Below, piece by piece: positions 1 through 8,946 of a stretch of DNA of 64,000 nt. A program made the position numbers and the translations under genes. How positions within the stretch are numbered: position 1 is the stretch's first letter; every line of letters starts with the position of its first letter. Origin of the DNA: Candidatus Thiobius zoothamnicola (GTDB lineage Bacteria > Pseudomonadota > Gammaproteobacteria > Chromatiales > Chromatiaceae). Where the stretch lies: contig JAPQLC010000007.1 of assembly GCA_030826945.1 (NCBI GenBank), positions 38,681-102,680 on the forward strand, written 5' to 3'. The notes below the pieces were generated by a model. That model worked only from the letters and a program-made list of their open reading frames with translations, had not been told where the DNA came from and ran no database searches.

Positions 1-236
1 CAGACGCCGAGAATCGGCAATTTACCGGCATAAGCTTTGATCGCTGCGACTGAGATGCCCGCTTCATCCGGCGTGCAGGGGCCAGGTGAAATGACCAGCC
101 GTTCCGGGTTGAGTGCGGCAATATCCGCCAGGCTGATTTCGTCGTTGCGATAAACCTCCACATCTGCGCCGAGTTCGCTGAGATATTGCACGATGTTAAA
201 CGTGAAGGAGTCGTAATTATCGATCATTAATAACAT
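1..236 (-). CDS. trpG: Anthranilate/aminodeoxychorismate synthase glutaminase subunit, partial
   Basis: Class I glutamine amidotransferase that supplies ammonia to TrpE for anthranilate, or to PabB for aminodeoxychorismate. Only the first 78 or so residues are present and the 3' part lies beyond the window. The N-terminus reads [19 protein letters not shown], which is diagnostic of TrpG/PabA, followed by the [13 protein letters not shown] oxyanion-loop segment; the visible end is LPILGVC, where the Cys is the expected catalytic nucleophile. It lies 3 nt downstream of the trpE stop, so the two are cotranscribed. Coupling to trpE favours TrpG, although many gammaproteobacteria use one subunit for both pathways. 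Confidence 0.93.
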   Translation of the reverse strand, partial: MLLMIDNYDSFTFNIVQYLSELGADVEVYRNDEISLADIAALNPERLVISPGPCTPDEAGISVAAIKAYAGKLPILGV

Positions 237-239
237 GAC

Positions 240-1736
240 TCAATCCTCCACTTGGTTTAAGCCAGTATCCAGACCAGCCTCGGCAAGCGCGGCGGCATTG
301 AATACAGCGCGGCCTTTATTCATGGTTTCTTCCCATTCCAGTTCAGGTTGGGAGTCAGCGACGATACCGGCACCCGCCTGGATGTTCAGTTGTTGATCCT
401 TGATGATCGCCGTACGGATGGCGATTGCTGTATCCATATTGCCATTCCAGGCAATATAACCGACAGCACCGGAATAAATACCGCGTTTGACCGGCTCCAG
501 TTCATCAATGATTTCCATAGCACGTATTTTGGGTGCGCCTGAAATGGTGCCTGCCGGGAAAGTGGCGCGTAATACGTCCATGGCAGACAAGCCGGGTTTC
601 AATTGGCCATTCACGTTCGAGACGATATGCATGACGTGGGAATAGCGCTCGACGCTCATTTTTTCCGTGAGTTGGACGCTGCCGGTTTGCGCAACCCGGC
701 CTGCGTCATTGCGTCCCAGATCAATGAGCATCAGATGCTCGGCCAGTTCCTTGGGATCCGCCAGCAGCTCCGCCTCTAACGCCAAGTCTTCGCTTTCGGT
801 ATGACCGCGCCGACGGGTACCGGCGATGGGTCGCACAGTGACCAAATCATCTTCCAGACGCACGAGAATTTCCGGCGAGGAGCCGATGATCTGGAAATCA
901 TCCAGATCCATAAAATACATATAGGGTGATGGATTGAGTCCGCGCAATGCGCGATATAAATCCAGCGGGCGCGCCTGGAAGGGGATTGACAGGCGCTGTG
1001 AGAGCACGACCTGCATGCAGTCGCCATCCAGAATGTATTGCTTGATGCGCTCAACTGCCGCTTTGAAGTTTTGTTGAGTGAACCCGGAAATAAAATCCGC
1101 TTCATTGATCCGGCGATTTGTCTGGCTGATATGACGGGGGGCGCCCACTTGCATCTTTTGGGCTAATGCATCAATCCGTGATTGCGCCGTCTCCAAGGTC
1201 TCGCCCGCCTCAATGTTGGCGTGTACGATGATGAACATGCGCCCGGTCAGGTTATCGAAAACCACGACTTCCTCGGATACCATCAACAGGATATCAGGGG
1301 TTTCAAGCGGATCCGCCTTATCCGTATTGCGTAAATGGGGTTCGATATACGCAATGGCGTCATAGCCAAAGTAGCCGACCAGCCCGCCGTAAAAACGTGG
1401 TAAATCATCGCATTGAGGTGTCCGGAAACGGCTTCGGAAGCGTTCCACTTCGGCCAGTGGGTCATCGCTTTGATAGGTTTCCACCACCTGATGATTTTCG
1501 ATCAAGCGGATTTGCCGGTCATGGATTTCCAGACGCGTTGCGCAGGGCAGACCAATAATGGAATAGCGCCCCCATTTCTCACCGCCATGGACGGATTCGA
1601 ACAGGTAGCTGTATGGGGCTTGCGCCAGTTTCAGGTAAGTGCTGAGCGGTGTGTCGAGATCCGCCAGAATCTCGCGGGCGACGGGGATGCGGTTAAAGCC
1701 CTCGGCTTTAAAACCCTTAAATTGTTCAGGAGTCAT
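240..1736 (-). CDS. trpE: Anthranilate synthase component I
   Basis: Converts chorismate and ammonia (from TrpG) to anthranilate, the first committed step of tryptophan synthesis. The N-terminal half carries the [18 protein letters not shown] region and the C-terminal half the chorismate-binding domain, with [29 protein letters not shown] and [12 protein letters not shown] (near residue 395). I chose the ATG at 1736 (498 aa) because MTPEQFKGF matches the usual TrpE start; an in-frame ATG at 1787 would add 17 residues of no recognisable character. trpG follows after 3 nt. PabB is less likely given the intact N-terminal region and length. No leader-peptide attenuator was recognised upstream. 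Confidence 0.95.
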   Translation of the reverse strand: MTPEQFKGFKAEGFNRIPVAREILADLDTPLSTYLKLAQAPYSYLFESVHGGEKWGRYSIIGLPCATRLEIHDRQIRLIENHQVVETYQSDDPLAEVERFRSRFRTPQCDDLPRFYGGLVGYFGYDAIAYIEPHLRNTDKADPLETPDILLMVSEEVVVFDNLTGRMFIIVHANIEAGETLETAQSRIDALAQKMQVGAPRHISQTNRRINEADFISGFTQQNFKAAVERIKQYILDGDCMQVVLSQRLSIPFQARPLDLYRALRGLNPSPYMYFMDLDDFQIIGSSPEILVRLEDDLVTVRPIAGTRRRGHTESEDLALEAELLADPKELAEHLMLIDLGRNDAGRVAQTGSVQLTEKMSVERYSHVMHIVSNVNGQLKPGLSAMDVLRATFPAGTISGAPKIRAMEIIDELEPVKRGIYSGAVGYIAWNGNMDTAIAIRTAIIKDQQLNIQAGAGIVADSQPELEWEETMNKGRAVFNAAALAEAGLDTGLNQVED

Positions 1737-1925
1737 GTGAAATCCACGGTATACAAAATCGGCTTTAATGCGTCCATGCTTAGGCAAAAGTGACAGGAAA
1801 TCTATCCGGTCAGCTTCGCCATCGTGCCAAGTGCTTCATGTATAGTGCGTGAATAAAGAAAGACATGTTGTCGTGTAGTGATGAAAGCTGTCGTTACCAT
1901 AGCCAAAAAAAAACGCCAAGCCAAT

Positions 1926-2513
1926 ATGCAAAAGCAAAAAAAACCAGATGATCTGATTTGTGGTGTGGATGAAGTCGGCAGAGGGCCATTGGCCGGGCCG
2001 GTCGTGGCGGCGGCGGTTATTCTGCATCCATTACGGTTGATTGAAGGGTTGGCTGACTCGAAAAAACTGAGTGAGCGGCGACGCGAACAATTGTATGACG
2101 TGATTTGTGAGTCAGCATTGGCTTGGTCGGTAGGACGCGCCGATGTGGAAGAGATTGATCGGATCAATATTCTGCAGGCGAGTTTACTGGCCATGCAACG
2201 CGCCGTGGCGGGGCTTCAACCAGCGCCGCAGCATGCGTTGGTGGATGGCAATAAAGCACCTGAATTGCCCTGCACGGCGGAAGCCATCATCCAAGGCGAT
2301 GTGACTGAACCTTGTATATCAGCGGCCTCTATTATTGCCAAAGTGATGCGTGATCGTGAAATGGTTGAGTTGGATGGGCGATATCCAGGTTATGGCTTCG
2401 CGCGGCATAAGGGCTACCCGACAAAAATGCATCAGCAGGCTTTGCAAACTTTGGGGGTGACTCCCATTCATCGACGGAGTTATGCGCCAGTGAAGCGGTG
2501 TTTGGGCATTTGA
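1926..2513 (+). CDS. rnhB: Ribonuclease HII
   Basis: Cleaves RNA in RNA/DNA hybrids and at misincorporated single ribonucleotides. The type 2 RNase H signature [13 protein letters not shown] starts near residue 15 (Asp15, Glu16), with further acidic ligands in VDGNKAP (about residue 105) and [12 protein letters not shown] (about 141). From the ATG at 1926 the protein is 195 aa, normal for the family. An in-frame ATG pair at 1878/1881 would add a basic 16-residue tail; neither start has a convincing Shine-Dalgarno. In many gammaproteobacteria rnhB follows lpxB; here it stands alone, divergent from trpE. Confidence 0.95.
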   Translation: MQKQKKPDDLICGVDEVGRGPLAGPVVAAAVILHPLRLIEGLADSKKLSERRREQLYDVICESALAWSVGRADVEEIDRINILQASLLAMQRAVAGLQPAPQHALVDGNKAPELPCTAEAIIQGDVTEPCISAASIIAKVMRDREMVELDGRYPGYGFARHKGYPTKMHQQALQTLGVTPIHRRSYAPVKRCLGI

Positions 2514-2551
2514 CATACGCCTTTTGAGGCTGCCAGCATCCATCCATCTGC

Positions 2552-2827
2552 CTAGTGTGCGGCTTCTTTAATCGTTGGATCACTAAAACCGGGCTGCAGT
2601 TTTTGTTTGTATAGGTTGTTTTGGGTCGTGATCCTATTTTCGATTTCTGAATGGCTTTGCGCCTCTTGCAAAGCCAGTGTTGAAATCAAGATACCTTCAT
2701 TCGGAATCGTTTTGGCAACGCCTTTCAGCTCAGCGAGATAGCGATGCGCAAGGACCAACTCCGGTAAAACAGCCGGTGTTGCTAACTCTCCCGCTGGTGG
2801 TAATGGCTCTAGCATTTGTTCTGACAT
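2552..2827 (-). pseudogene. N-terminal remnant of a Fic-family AMP transferase
   Basis: Ninety-one codons that read like the Fic_N segment of Fic/DOC adenylyltransferases: a leader, then LPELVLAHRYLAELKGVAKT, then EAQSHSEIENRITTQNNLYK. SEIENR fits the (S/T)xxxE(G/N) inhibitory-helix motif known in Fic proteins. Full-length members are about 350-380 aa with a catalytic HPFxxGNGR loop; that part is absent. The frame stops soon after SDPTIKEAAH and rnhB lies immediately beyond. It is therefore a 5' fragment left after deletion of the catalytic domain. A short independent protein cannot be excluded, but no Fic chemistry is possible. Confidence 0.75.
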
Positions 2828-2846
2828 CGTTTCATAACCGCGTATC

Positions 2847-2931
2847 TTTGAGAAGACAACGCTATTCTTCTCAAATTAAGCCTTTTTTGAGCAGGTTGTC
2901 ACCGTTTTCCTCAAAAAATCGTGTTTTTGAG
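2847..2931. promoter_or_regulatory. Array of alternating TTTGAG/CTCAAA half-sites
   Basis: Five half-sites alternate in orientation: TTTGAG at 2847, CTCAAA at 2870, TTTGAG at 2886, CTCAAA at 2910 and TTTGAG at 2926. The first pair forms a perfect 9-bp inverted repeat (TTTGAGAAG / CTTCTCAAA, 11-nt spacer); the next is TTTTTTGAG / CTCAAAAAA. The unit recurs about every 40 bp. The array sits directly upstream of the Fic remnant on the minus strand and about 110 bp upstream of lepA on the plus strand. It looks like a tandem operator, probably left from control of the Fic gene. The function is inferred. Confidence 0.55.
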
Positions 2932-3000
2932 TACGAGTTTGTCATTTACCGATAAGAGAAACGAGTTCATGCGCATGCAAGCCCCATCGACTAATTCCGC

Positions 3001-3006
3001 TATAAT
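3001..3006 (+). promoter_or_regulatory. Probable -10 element upstream of lepA
   Basis: A perfect TATAAT lies 33 nt before the lepA ATG and is followed by a C-rich start region. No good -35 box is visible at 16-18 nt upstream, so the promoter call rests on the -10 and its position. Confidence 0.45.
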
Positions 3007-3038
3007 CCCGCCCCTTATTCGCACACTCTGTATATTCA

Positions 3039-4844
3039 ATGATTGATCTTGGCCAGATTCGTAATTTTTCGATTATCGCGCATATTGACCATGGAAAGTC
3101 GACGATTGCCGATCGTTTTATTCAGGTTTGTGGTGGTCTCACCGAGCGTGAAATGGCTGAGCAGGTGTTGGATTCGATGGATCTGGAGCGCGAGCGCGGC
3201 ATTACCATCAAGGCGCAGTCGGTTACCTTGCAATATAAAGCGCGGGATGGTGTCACTTATCAACTGAACTTTATTGATACGCCCGGGCATGTCGATTTCT
3301 CTTATGAGGTTTCCCGCTCACTGGCGGCTTGCGAAGGGGCTTTATTGGTCGTTGACGCTGCGCAGGGCGTCGAAGCGCAAAGCGTGGCAAATTGCTACAC
3401 CGCGATATCGCAAGGGCTGGAAGTGCTGCCAGTGCTGAATAAAATCGATCTGCCATCTGCCGAACCCGAGCGGGTGATTCATGAAATTGAAGAAATCATT
3501 GGTCTTGAAGCGGAGGATGCCTTACGGGTCAGTGCCAAAACCGGCGTGGGCATTCAGGATTTACTGGAGGCGTTGATCCAAACCATTCCAGCCCCTGCCG
3601 GGAAGCTGGATGCGCCATTACAGGCATTGATTATTGATTCCTGGTTTGATCCTTATGTTGGCGTGATTTCGTTGATTCGGGTGATGCAAGGCGAAATCCG
3701 GCCAAAAGACAAAATGCATATCATGTCAACTGGACGTGTTTATCAAGTGGAAAAGGTCGGGGTATTCACTCCGAAACGCTTGGATAAGAAAGTCCTGTCT
3801 ACAGGCGAGGTGGGTTTTGTGATCGCGGGCATCAAGGAGATTGATGCGGCACCTGTTGGGGATACGGTGACATTGGCGGATAACAAGTCGAAAGAGGCAT
3901 TGCCCGGTTTTGAAGAAATGCGCCCCCGGGTTTTCGCCGGACTATACCCGGTTTCATCCGACGATTACGAAGCTTTCCGGGATGCCCTGCAAAAACTCAA
4001 GCTCAATGATGCTGCCTTGCACTTTGAACCCGAGACTTCACAGGCGCTGGGATTTGGTTTTCGTTGCGGTTTTCTGGGCATGTTGCATATGGAGATCGTA
4101 CAGGAGCGTCTGGAACGGGAATACGATCTGGATTTGATCACCACCGCACCAACCGTCATTTATGAAGTTGTCCTGAATGACGGCGAAGTGCTGCGCATCG
4201 ACAATCCTGCCGAATTGCCGGATCCGGGCACGATCGGCGAAGTGCGCGAACCCATTATTGAAGCTCACATTTTGGTGCCTCAGGACCATCTGGGGAATGT
4301 GATCAACTTGTGTGTTGAGAAACGTGGGTTGCAAAAGGATATGCAGTATTTGGGCGGGCAAGTGCAAATCGTGTACGAGTTGCCTATGAATGAGGTGGTG
4401 CTGGACTTTTTTGACCGTTTGAAATCGGTTAGTCGTGGCTATGCCTCTTTTGAGTATGAACTCAAGCGTTTTCAGTCGGATCGGTTGGTCAAACTGGATA
4501 TTCTGATTAATGGTGAAAAGGTGGATGCTTTATCCCTGATTGTGCATCGTGATAACGCGGAAACCCGGGGTCGTGAATTGACCGATAAAATGCGTGAAAT
4601 CATCCCCCGTCAAATGTTTGAAGTCGCCATTCAAGCGGCGATTGGCAGTAAAATCATCGCGCGTTCAACCGTTAAGGCGTTGCGTAAGAATGTGACCGCC
4701 AAATGTTATGGCGGTGACGTAACCCGTAAGCGTAAGTTATTGGAAAAACAGAAAGCGGGTAAAAAGCGTATGAAGCAGGTTGGGCGCGTGGAAATACCGC
4801 AAGAGGCTTTTTTGGCGGTCTTGCAGGTTGGCCGGGATAATTGA
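3039..4844 (+). CDS. lepA: Elongation factor 4 (LepA)
   Basis: Ribosome-associated translational GTPase of 601 aa, the normal length. G1 is AHIDHGKST (residues about 14-22), followed by the [10 protein letters not shown] switch region, DTPGHVDF and NKIDLPSA. The C-terminal LepA-specific domain is intact, with [12 protein letters not shown] and the conserved basic tail [17 protein letters not shown]. In Escherichia coli and most relatives lepA is followed by lepB, rnc and era; here it ends in a terminator and a CorC-type gene follows, so the usual operon is broken. Confidence 0.98.
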   Translation: MIDLGQIRNFSIIAHIDHGKSTIADRFIQVCGGLTEREMAEQVLDSMDLERERGITIKAQSVTLQYKARDGVTYQLNFIDTPGHVDFSYEVSRSLAACEGALLVVDAAQGVEAQSVANCYTAISQGLEVLPVLNKIDLPSAEPERVIHEIEEIIGLEAEDALRVSAKTGVGIQDLLEALIQTIPAPAGKLDAPLQALIIDSWFDPYVGVISLIRVMQGEIRPKDKMHIMSTGRVYQVEKVGVFTPKRLDKKVLSTGEVGFVIAGIKEIDAAPVGDTVTLADNKSKEALPGFEEMRPRVFAGLYPVSSDDYEAFRDALQKLKLNDAALHFEPETSQALGFGFRCGFLGMLHMEIVQERLEREYDLDLITTAPTVIYEVVLNDGEVLRIDNPAELPDPGTIGEVREPIIEAHILVPQDHLGNVINLCVEKRGLQKDMQYLGGQVQIVYELPMNEVVLDFFDRLKSVSRGYASFEYELKRFQSDRLVKLDILINGEKVDALSLIVHRDNAETRGRELTDKMREIIPRQMFEVAIQAAIGSKIIARSTVKALRKNVTAKCYGGDVTRKRKLLEKQKAGKKRMKQVGRVEIPQEAFLAVLQVGRDN

Positions 4845-4853
4845 TGGATGTTG

Positions 4854-4877
4854 CGCCTAAGCTTGACAGGCGTTTTT
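4854..4877 (+). terminator. Rho-independent terminator after lepA
   Basis: The stem CGCCT (4854-4858) / AGGCG (4868-4872) has a 9-nt loop and is followed at once by TTTTT. It lies 9 nt after the lepA stop. The stem is short, so termination may be partial. Confidence 0.6.
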
Positions 4878-4924
4878 ATAACCCCTTCAATGCATTGATC
4901 TTTGGTCATAAAGGCTAATCCGGT

Positions 4925-6214
4925 TTGGATAGTATTCCCCTTGCCGTATTGTTCGGCATTCTGGTTGTTCTCCTCGCGTTATCCGGTTTCTTTTCCGGCT
5001 CCGAAACCGCGCTCATGACATTAAACCGTTACCGCTTGCGTCATCAGGCCCAAGATGGTCATCAAGGCGCGCGTTATGCAGAACTTTTGCTGAAAAATCC
5101 CGATCGCCTGATCGGTCTGATTTTACTCGGCAATAACTTCGTCAATATCCTGGCGTCATCCCTGGTGACCCTGATTGCGATCCGCCTGGGCGGGGAGGGG
5201 GCTATTCCGATTGCAGCCGGCCTGCTCACTTTGGTGATACTGATTTTTTCTGAAGTTGCGCCAAAAACCCTGGCTGCGCTGCACCCGGAGAAATTGGCCT
5301 ATCCGGCGGCCTGGATTTATATCCCCTTATTAAAGCTGCTTTTTCCAGTTGTTTGGTTGGTCAATTTATTAGCCAACACCGTGTTGAAACTGTTTGGCAT
5401 TCATACCCAGCATGGGGATAAACAAGCGTTGAGTCGTGAAGAACTGCGCACCGTCGTGAATGAAGCCAGCAGCTTGATTTCAGAACAACACCAAGCCATG
5501 TTGTTGAATATTCTGGACCTGGAGAAGGTGCTGGTTGATGACATCATGGTGCCGCGCACGGCATTGGATGGTGTTGATATTGACCAGCCTATGGATTTGA
5601 TTCTGCAACAATTACGTCAACTGCCTTATACCCGGGTGTTGATTTACCGTGGCAGCATTGATCATGTTCTGGGTGCCATCCATACGCGCCGCGTGTTACA
5701 GGCTTGTCTGGATGCCAACACGTTAACGCATGAGGACTTAATGGCGTTAATGCGGAAACCCTATTTCATTCCCAAAGGGACATCATTGCATCAGCAATTA
5801 TTGAATTTCCAACACCATAAAAGACGTTCCGGTTTGGTGGTGGATGAATATGGCGACGTGCTGGGTTTGGTCACCATGGCGGATGTGGTGGAGGAAATCG
5901 TGGGTGAGTTCGCCACGGACCCAGCGGATAGTATCAGTGATGTGCAACCACAAAGTGATGGCAGCTATTTGGTGGATGGCATGGCCAATTTACGTGAATT
6001 AGCACGCACGATGGGATGGAGCTTACCAATTGATGGACCCAAAACCTTGAATGGTTTGATTGTTGAACACCTGCAAAGCCTGCCTGAGGCAGGCACTTCA
6101 TTGATCGTGTCAGGTTATCTGATGGAAATTCTGCAAATACAGGATAATCGTGTGAAGACGGCGCGGATCGTGCCGGATGTCCGCCGCGCATTGTCTGATG
6201 AACAGGCGGAGTGA
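4925..6214 (+). CDS. CorC/HlyC-family membrane transporter (DUF21-CBS)
   Basis: Polytopic protein of 429 aa of the YfjD/CorB/HlyC type, linked in relatives to magnesium or cobalt efflux or resistance. Domain order: DUF21 with about three to four membrane spans (residues 1-150, including FFSGSETALMTLNRYRLR), a CBS pair (about 190-320, including DDIMVPRTALDGVD and GLVVDEYGDVLGLVTMAD), and a C-terminal CorC_HlyC domain (about 335-425). The start is TTG at 4925; the next in-frame ATG would remove the first membrane segment and the SGSETA motif. It sits where lepB would be expected. The ion specificity cannot be read from the sequence. Confidence 0.88.
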   Translation: MDSIPLAVLFGILVVLLALSGFFSGSETALMTLNRYRLRHQAQDGHQGARYAELLLKNPDRLIGLILLGNNFVNILASSLVTLIAIRLGGEGAIPIAAGLLTLVILIFSEVAPKTLAALHPEKLAYPAAWIYIPLLKLLFPVVWLVNLLANTVLKLFGIHTQHGDKQALSREELRTVVNEASSLISEQHQAMLLNILDLEKVLVDDIMVPRTALDGVDIDQPMDLILQQLRQLPYTRVLIYRGSIDHVLGAIHTRRVLQACLDANTLTHEDLMALMRKPYFIPKGTSLHQQLLNFQHHKRRSGLVVDEYGDVLGLVTMADVVEEIVGEFATDPADSISDVQPQSDGSYLVDGMANLRELARTMGWSLPIDGPKTLNGLIVEHLQSLPEAGTSLIVSGYLMEILQIQDNRVKTARIVPDVRRALSDEQAE

Positions 6215-6222
6215 CCCTTTGT

Positions 6223-6591
6223 TCATTCGTGGTATTCCGCTGCGCGCTTTGCCTGTCCTTTGACTTTTTCCACGGGATAGCGCTGTTCGTTGATCGCCAT
6301 TTTGCGATAAGCGGCATCCAATACATCCACCTCCAGGCGTTCGCCGAGGCGGAGGAGGTAGATCAGGATATCCGCCATTTCCAAGGCGACAGCTTCTTTC
6401 TTTTCCATCGATAGATCATGGCTTTGTGTTTCGGTCAGCCATTGGAAATGTTCAAGCAGTTCGCCAACTTCTCCGGCCAGCGCCATGCTGATGTTTTTGG
6501 GCGAATGAAATTGTTCCCAGTTGCGTACTTTGGCGAATTCAGCCAGTTGGTCGCTAAGGTCGGCGAGAGATTGAAGCTTTGGATCGGTCAT
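6223..6591 (-). CDS. MazG-like nucleotide pyrophosphohydrolase
   Basis: All-alpha NTP pyrophosphatase of 122 aa, of the short MazG-like/dCTPase (RS21-C6) group. The metal-binding helices are visible as ALAGEVGELLEHFQW (about residues 37-51) and EMADILIYLLRL (about 69-80). Such enzymes remove non-canonical or excess dNTPs; the substrate is not fixed by sequence. The gene is convergent with the CorC-type gene, with only 8 nt between the stops, and has its own promoter region shared with the divergent sulfur-globule-like gene. Confidence 0.88.
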   Translation of the reverse strand: MTDPKLQSLADLSDQLAEFAKVRNWEQFHSPKNISMALAGEVGELLEHFQWLTETQSHDLSMEKKEAVALEMADILIYLLRLGERLEVDVLDAAYRKMAINEQRYPVEKVKGQAKRAAEYHE

Positions 6592-6808
6592 AAGTCAGTA
6601 TTAAACGATGGTTTCATGATTTATCTCAAAGAATCAGTAGAAGCTAATTGCAATTTAACAAAATATTAATATACTAACGAACAATTGAGTTGATTTCATA
6701 CGTTGTTGGTTAGGAATTAGGCTCATTAATCCTTGTTGTAAAAGTCCGGGGAGTCCGTTGCGGCTTCTTATTTAAGAAATTCCCTAAAAATTTAATGTGG
6801 AGACAATG

Positions 6809-7216
6809 ATGAAAAAACTTACGGTTTTAACGTTGTTGCTGGCTGGCTTGGTCGTTGGGGCGAATGCCTCTGCGTCCTGGTTCGACAGTGATAACAATGA
6901 ATGTTGGTATAACCCTTATAACTGTAATCCATATGATCCATGGGATCCACGTTATTGGTTCGAGGAAATGGAAGACTTCTTCGATGACAACGATGATTAC
7001 TATGGTTATGGCGGCGGTTATGGTTATCCACCACGCTATCCAATGGCTCCACCATATATGCCGTATCCAATGGCTCCGAACATGCCGGCGCCATATACGC
7101 CGGCGGCTCCAGGATATTTTCCTCGTTCTCCGTATGCGGCTCCGCCTGCACCACCAGCACCCCCCAAGTCTGTAGTTCCTCAGGCGCAAACGCCAGGTAT
7201 GACTCAGGCGAAATAA
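6809..7216 (+). CDS. Secreted Tyr/Pro/Gly-rich protein, sulfur-globule-protein-like
   Basis: A 135-aa protein with a clear Sec signal peptide (MKKLTVLTLLLAGLVVGANA, cleaved near ASA/SW). The mature part is low complexity: WFDSDNNECWYNPYN, DPWDPRYW, an acidic stretch, YGYGGGYGYPP, then repeated PM-APPYMPYPMAP and APPAPPAPP. Aromatic, Gly- and Pro-rich secreted proteins of this kind form the envelope of periplasmic sulfur globules in Allochromatium and related sulfur oxidisers. The ATG at 6809 is chosen because GGAG lies 6 nt upstream; 6806 is also ATG. The assignment rests on composition, signal peptide and the sulfide dehydrogenase elsewhere in the window, so it is a similarity call. Confidence 0.6.
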   Translation: MKKLTVLTLLLAGLVVGANASASWFDSDNNECWYNPYNCNPYDPWDPRYWFEEMEDFFDDNDDYYGYGGGYGYPPRYPMAPPYMPYPMAPNMPAPYTPAAPGYFPRSPYAAPPAPPAPPKSVVPQAQTPGMTQAK

Positions 7217-7252
7217 ATGTATTACGCCGTTTGAGTGAGATAGTGTCATTAG

Positions 7253-7267
7253 AAAAGCGCCGCTTTT
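7253..7267 (+). terminator. Possible terminator after the sulfur-globule-like gene
   Basis: AAAAGC (7253-7258) pairs with GCTTTT (7262-7267), followed by one further T. It lies 37 nt after the stop. The loop is only 3 nt and the stem is A/T-rich, so this is a weak candidate. Confidence 0.35.
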
Positions 7268-7473
7268 TGATGACGCTATGGCTTGGTTCGCCAGGGATTG
7301 GCGATAAAACACCTAAAAACCTTATATTCTCTCCCTTCCCAACCCATTCCCCCTCTTGTATATAGTCTGCTTTGCGCAGGTGTCCTGCAGCGTTGATGCG
7401 CCACTTATTTCACTCGTTGTTTGAAGTGGTATGATCCGCCCCCTCCCGTAATTTTTCATCGTAAGTGATGCAA

Positions 7474-8829
7474 ATGACCCAGGATATTTATAGCGTCAGT
7501 CGTTTGAACAGCGAACTGCATCAAGTGCTGAAAGGTAGTTTTCCTTTGCTGTGGGTTGAAGGCGAGATATCCAATTTGAGCATGCCCCGGTCAGGGCATT
7601 GGTATTTCAGTGTGAAAGATGCGTATGCGCAAATGCGCTGCGCCGTATTTCGTCATAAGCGTCATTGGCTGCGTTTGACGCCGCGTGATGGTATGCAGGT
7701 TCTGGTGCGTGCGCGGGTTGCTTTATATGAGCCGCGCGGTGATTGTCAATTGGTGGTTGAGCACATTGAGGAAGCGGGTACCGGGCAGTTGCAACACGCT
7801 TTTGAGGCCTTGAAGCAGAAACTACAGGCTGAGGGTCTGTTTGATCAGACAAAGAAAAAACCTTTGCCGGAATATCCTGGCAGGATTGGTGTCATCACAT
7901 CACTCAGCGCCGCCGCTTTACGTGACGTGTTGCAAATCTTGGCGCGACGTTACCCGTTAGCGCAGATTGTGATTTATCCTGGCGGCGTACAAGGAGACCA
8001 GGCACCAGCGGAGTTACGCGCCGCATTGACAACGGCATTGCAGCGGGCGGAGGTTGAGGTATTGATTCTGACGCGGGGAGGAGGGTCTCTGGAAGATCTG
8101 GCGGCCTTTAACGATGAGGCCTTGGCGCGTTTGATCGCAGGCGCTGAGATTCCTGTCGTATCCGCCGTCGGACATGAGATTGATTTCACCATTGCCGATT
8201 TTGTGGCGGATCGTCGTGCGCCCACGCCTTCTGCGGCGGCTGAACTGGTTAGCCCTGAACAAAAAAACCTGACGCAACAATTCGCCCGGTTAAGCCATAA
8301 ATTAAGCGCCAGCGTCCAACGACGCCTGAAAGCACGAAAACAGTTGTTGCAACAACTGAATCGACGATTGGAACGTGCGCATCCCGGCATTTTATTCCGT
8401 CAGCACCAGCAGCGTCTGGAGAAGCAGCAACATTATTTGATGCAATATTGGCTTTGGCGAATGGATAAAGCCCGTCAGCGTCTGCATGTCGCTCGCCAGC
8501 GTTTGCAGGCGCGGCGACCAAGTGAATGGATTAAACAAACACGGGAACTACTGAGTCAATTAGCGCAGCGCTTGCAAACCGTGATGGAGAACCGTTTGCG
8601 TGCTCAGCAGGCGCAATTGCAGGCGAATGTTGGTGAATTACAGGCATTAAGTCCGTTAGCCACTTTGCAACGCGGTTACAGTATCGTGCAATCGGCGGAT
8701 CAACGACGGGTGGTGCGATCGGTTGATGACGTTGCGATGGATGAGACACTGATGATCCGGTTGAAGCAGGGTCAATTAGATGTCAAGGTTGTGCGTAAAT
8801 GGGGCGAATCAACGTTAACCGGTTGCTGA
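7474..8829 (+). CDS. xseA: Exodeoxyribonuclease VII large subunit
   Basis: Catalytic subunit of the single-strand-specific exonuclease VII (with XseB), which acts in mismatch repair and DNA damage processing. The N-terminal OB fold (about residues 1-100; WVEGEISNLSMPRSGHWYFS) leads to the catalytic domain with GRIGVITSLSAAALRDV, ILTRGGGSLEDLAAFNDEA and VVSAVGHEIDFTIADFVADR, then a long coiled-coil region and the C-terminal ATLQRGYSIV. About 451 aa from the ATG at 7474, where TAAGTGA gives a weak Shine-Dalgarno; ATG 7468 and GTG 7465 are alternatives. A TATGAT box at 7430-7435 may be its -10 element. Confidence 0.96.
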   Translation: MTQDIYSVSRLNSELHQVLKGSFPLLWVEGEISNLSMPRSGHWYFSVKDAYAQMRCAVFRHKRHWLRLTPRDGMQVLVRARVALYEPRGDCQLVVEHIEEAGTGQLQHAFEALKQKLQAEGLFDQTKKKPLPEYPGRIGVITSLSAAALRDVLQILARRYPLAQIVIYPGGVQGDQAPAELRAALTTALQRAEVEVLILTRGGGSLEDLAAFNDEALARLIAGAEIPVVSAVGHEIDFTIADFVADRRAPTPSAAAELVSPEQKNLTQQFARLSHKLSASVQRRLKARKQLLQQLNRRLERAHPGILFRQHQQRLEKQQHYLMQYWLWRMDKARQRLHVARQRLQARRPSEWIKQTRELLSQLAQRLQTVMENRLRAQQAQLQANVGELQALSPLATLQRGYSIVQSADQRRVVRSVDDVAMDETLMIRLKQGQLDVKVVRKWGESTLTGC

Positions 8830-8946
8830 AATGCGACGAATACCGTTGCAATACTGAGGTTAGAATACCGGCAAAACATTCGTTTCTGTTATTGCGACCC
8901 ATTTCATCTGCTCAAACTACCTCCAAATTCATTCTCCTGATCATTT

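Noticed and set aside
6819..7312. Long minus-strand frames opposite the sulfur-globule-like gene
   Set aside because: Repetitive low-complexity shadows of the Tyr/Pro/Gly-rich coding strand; no start signals.
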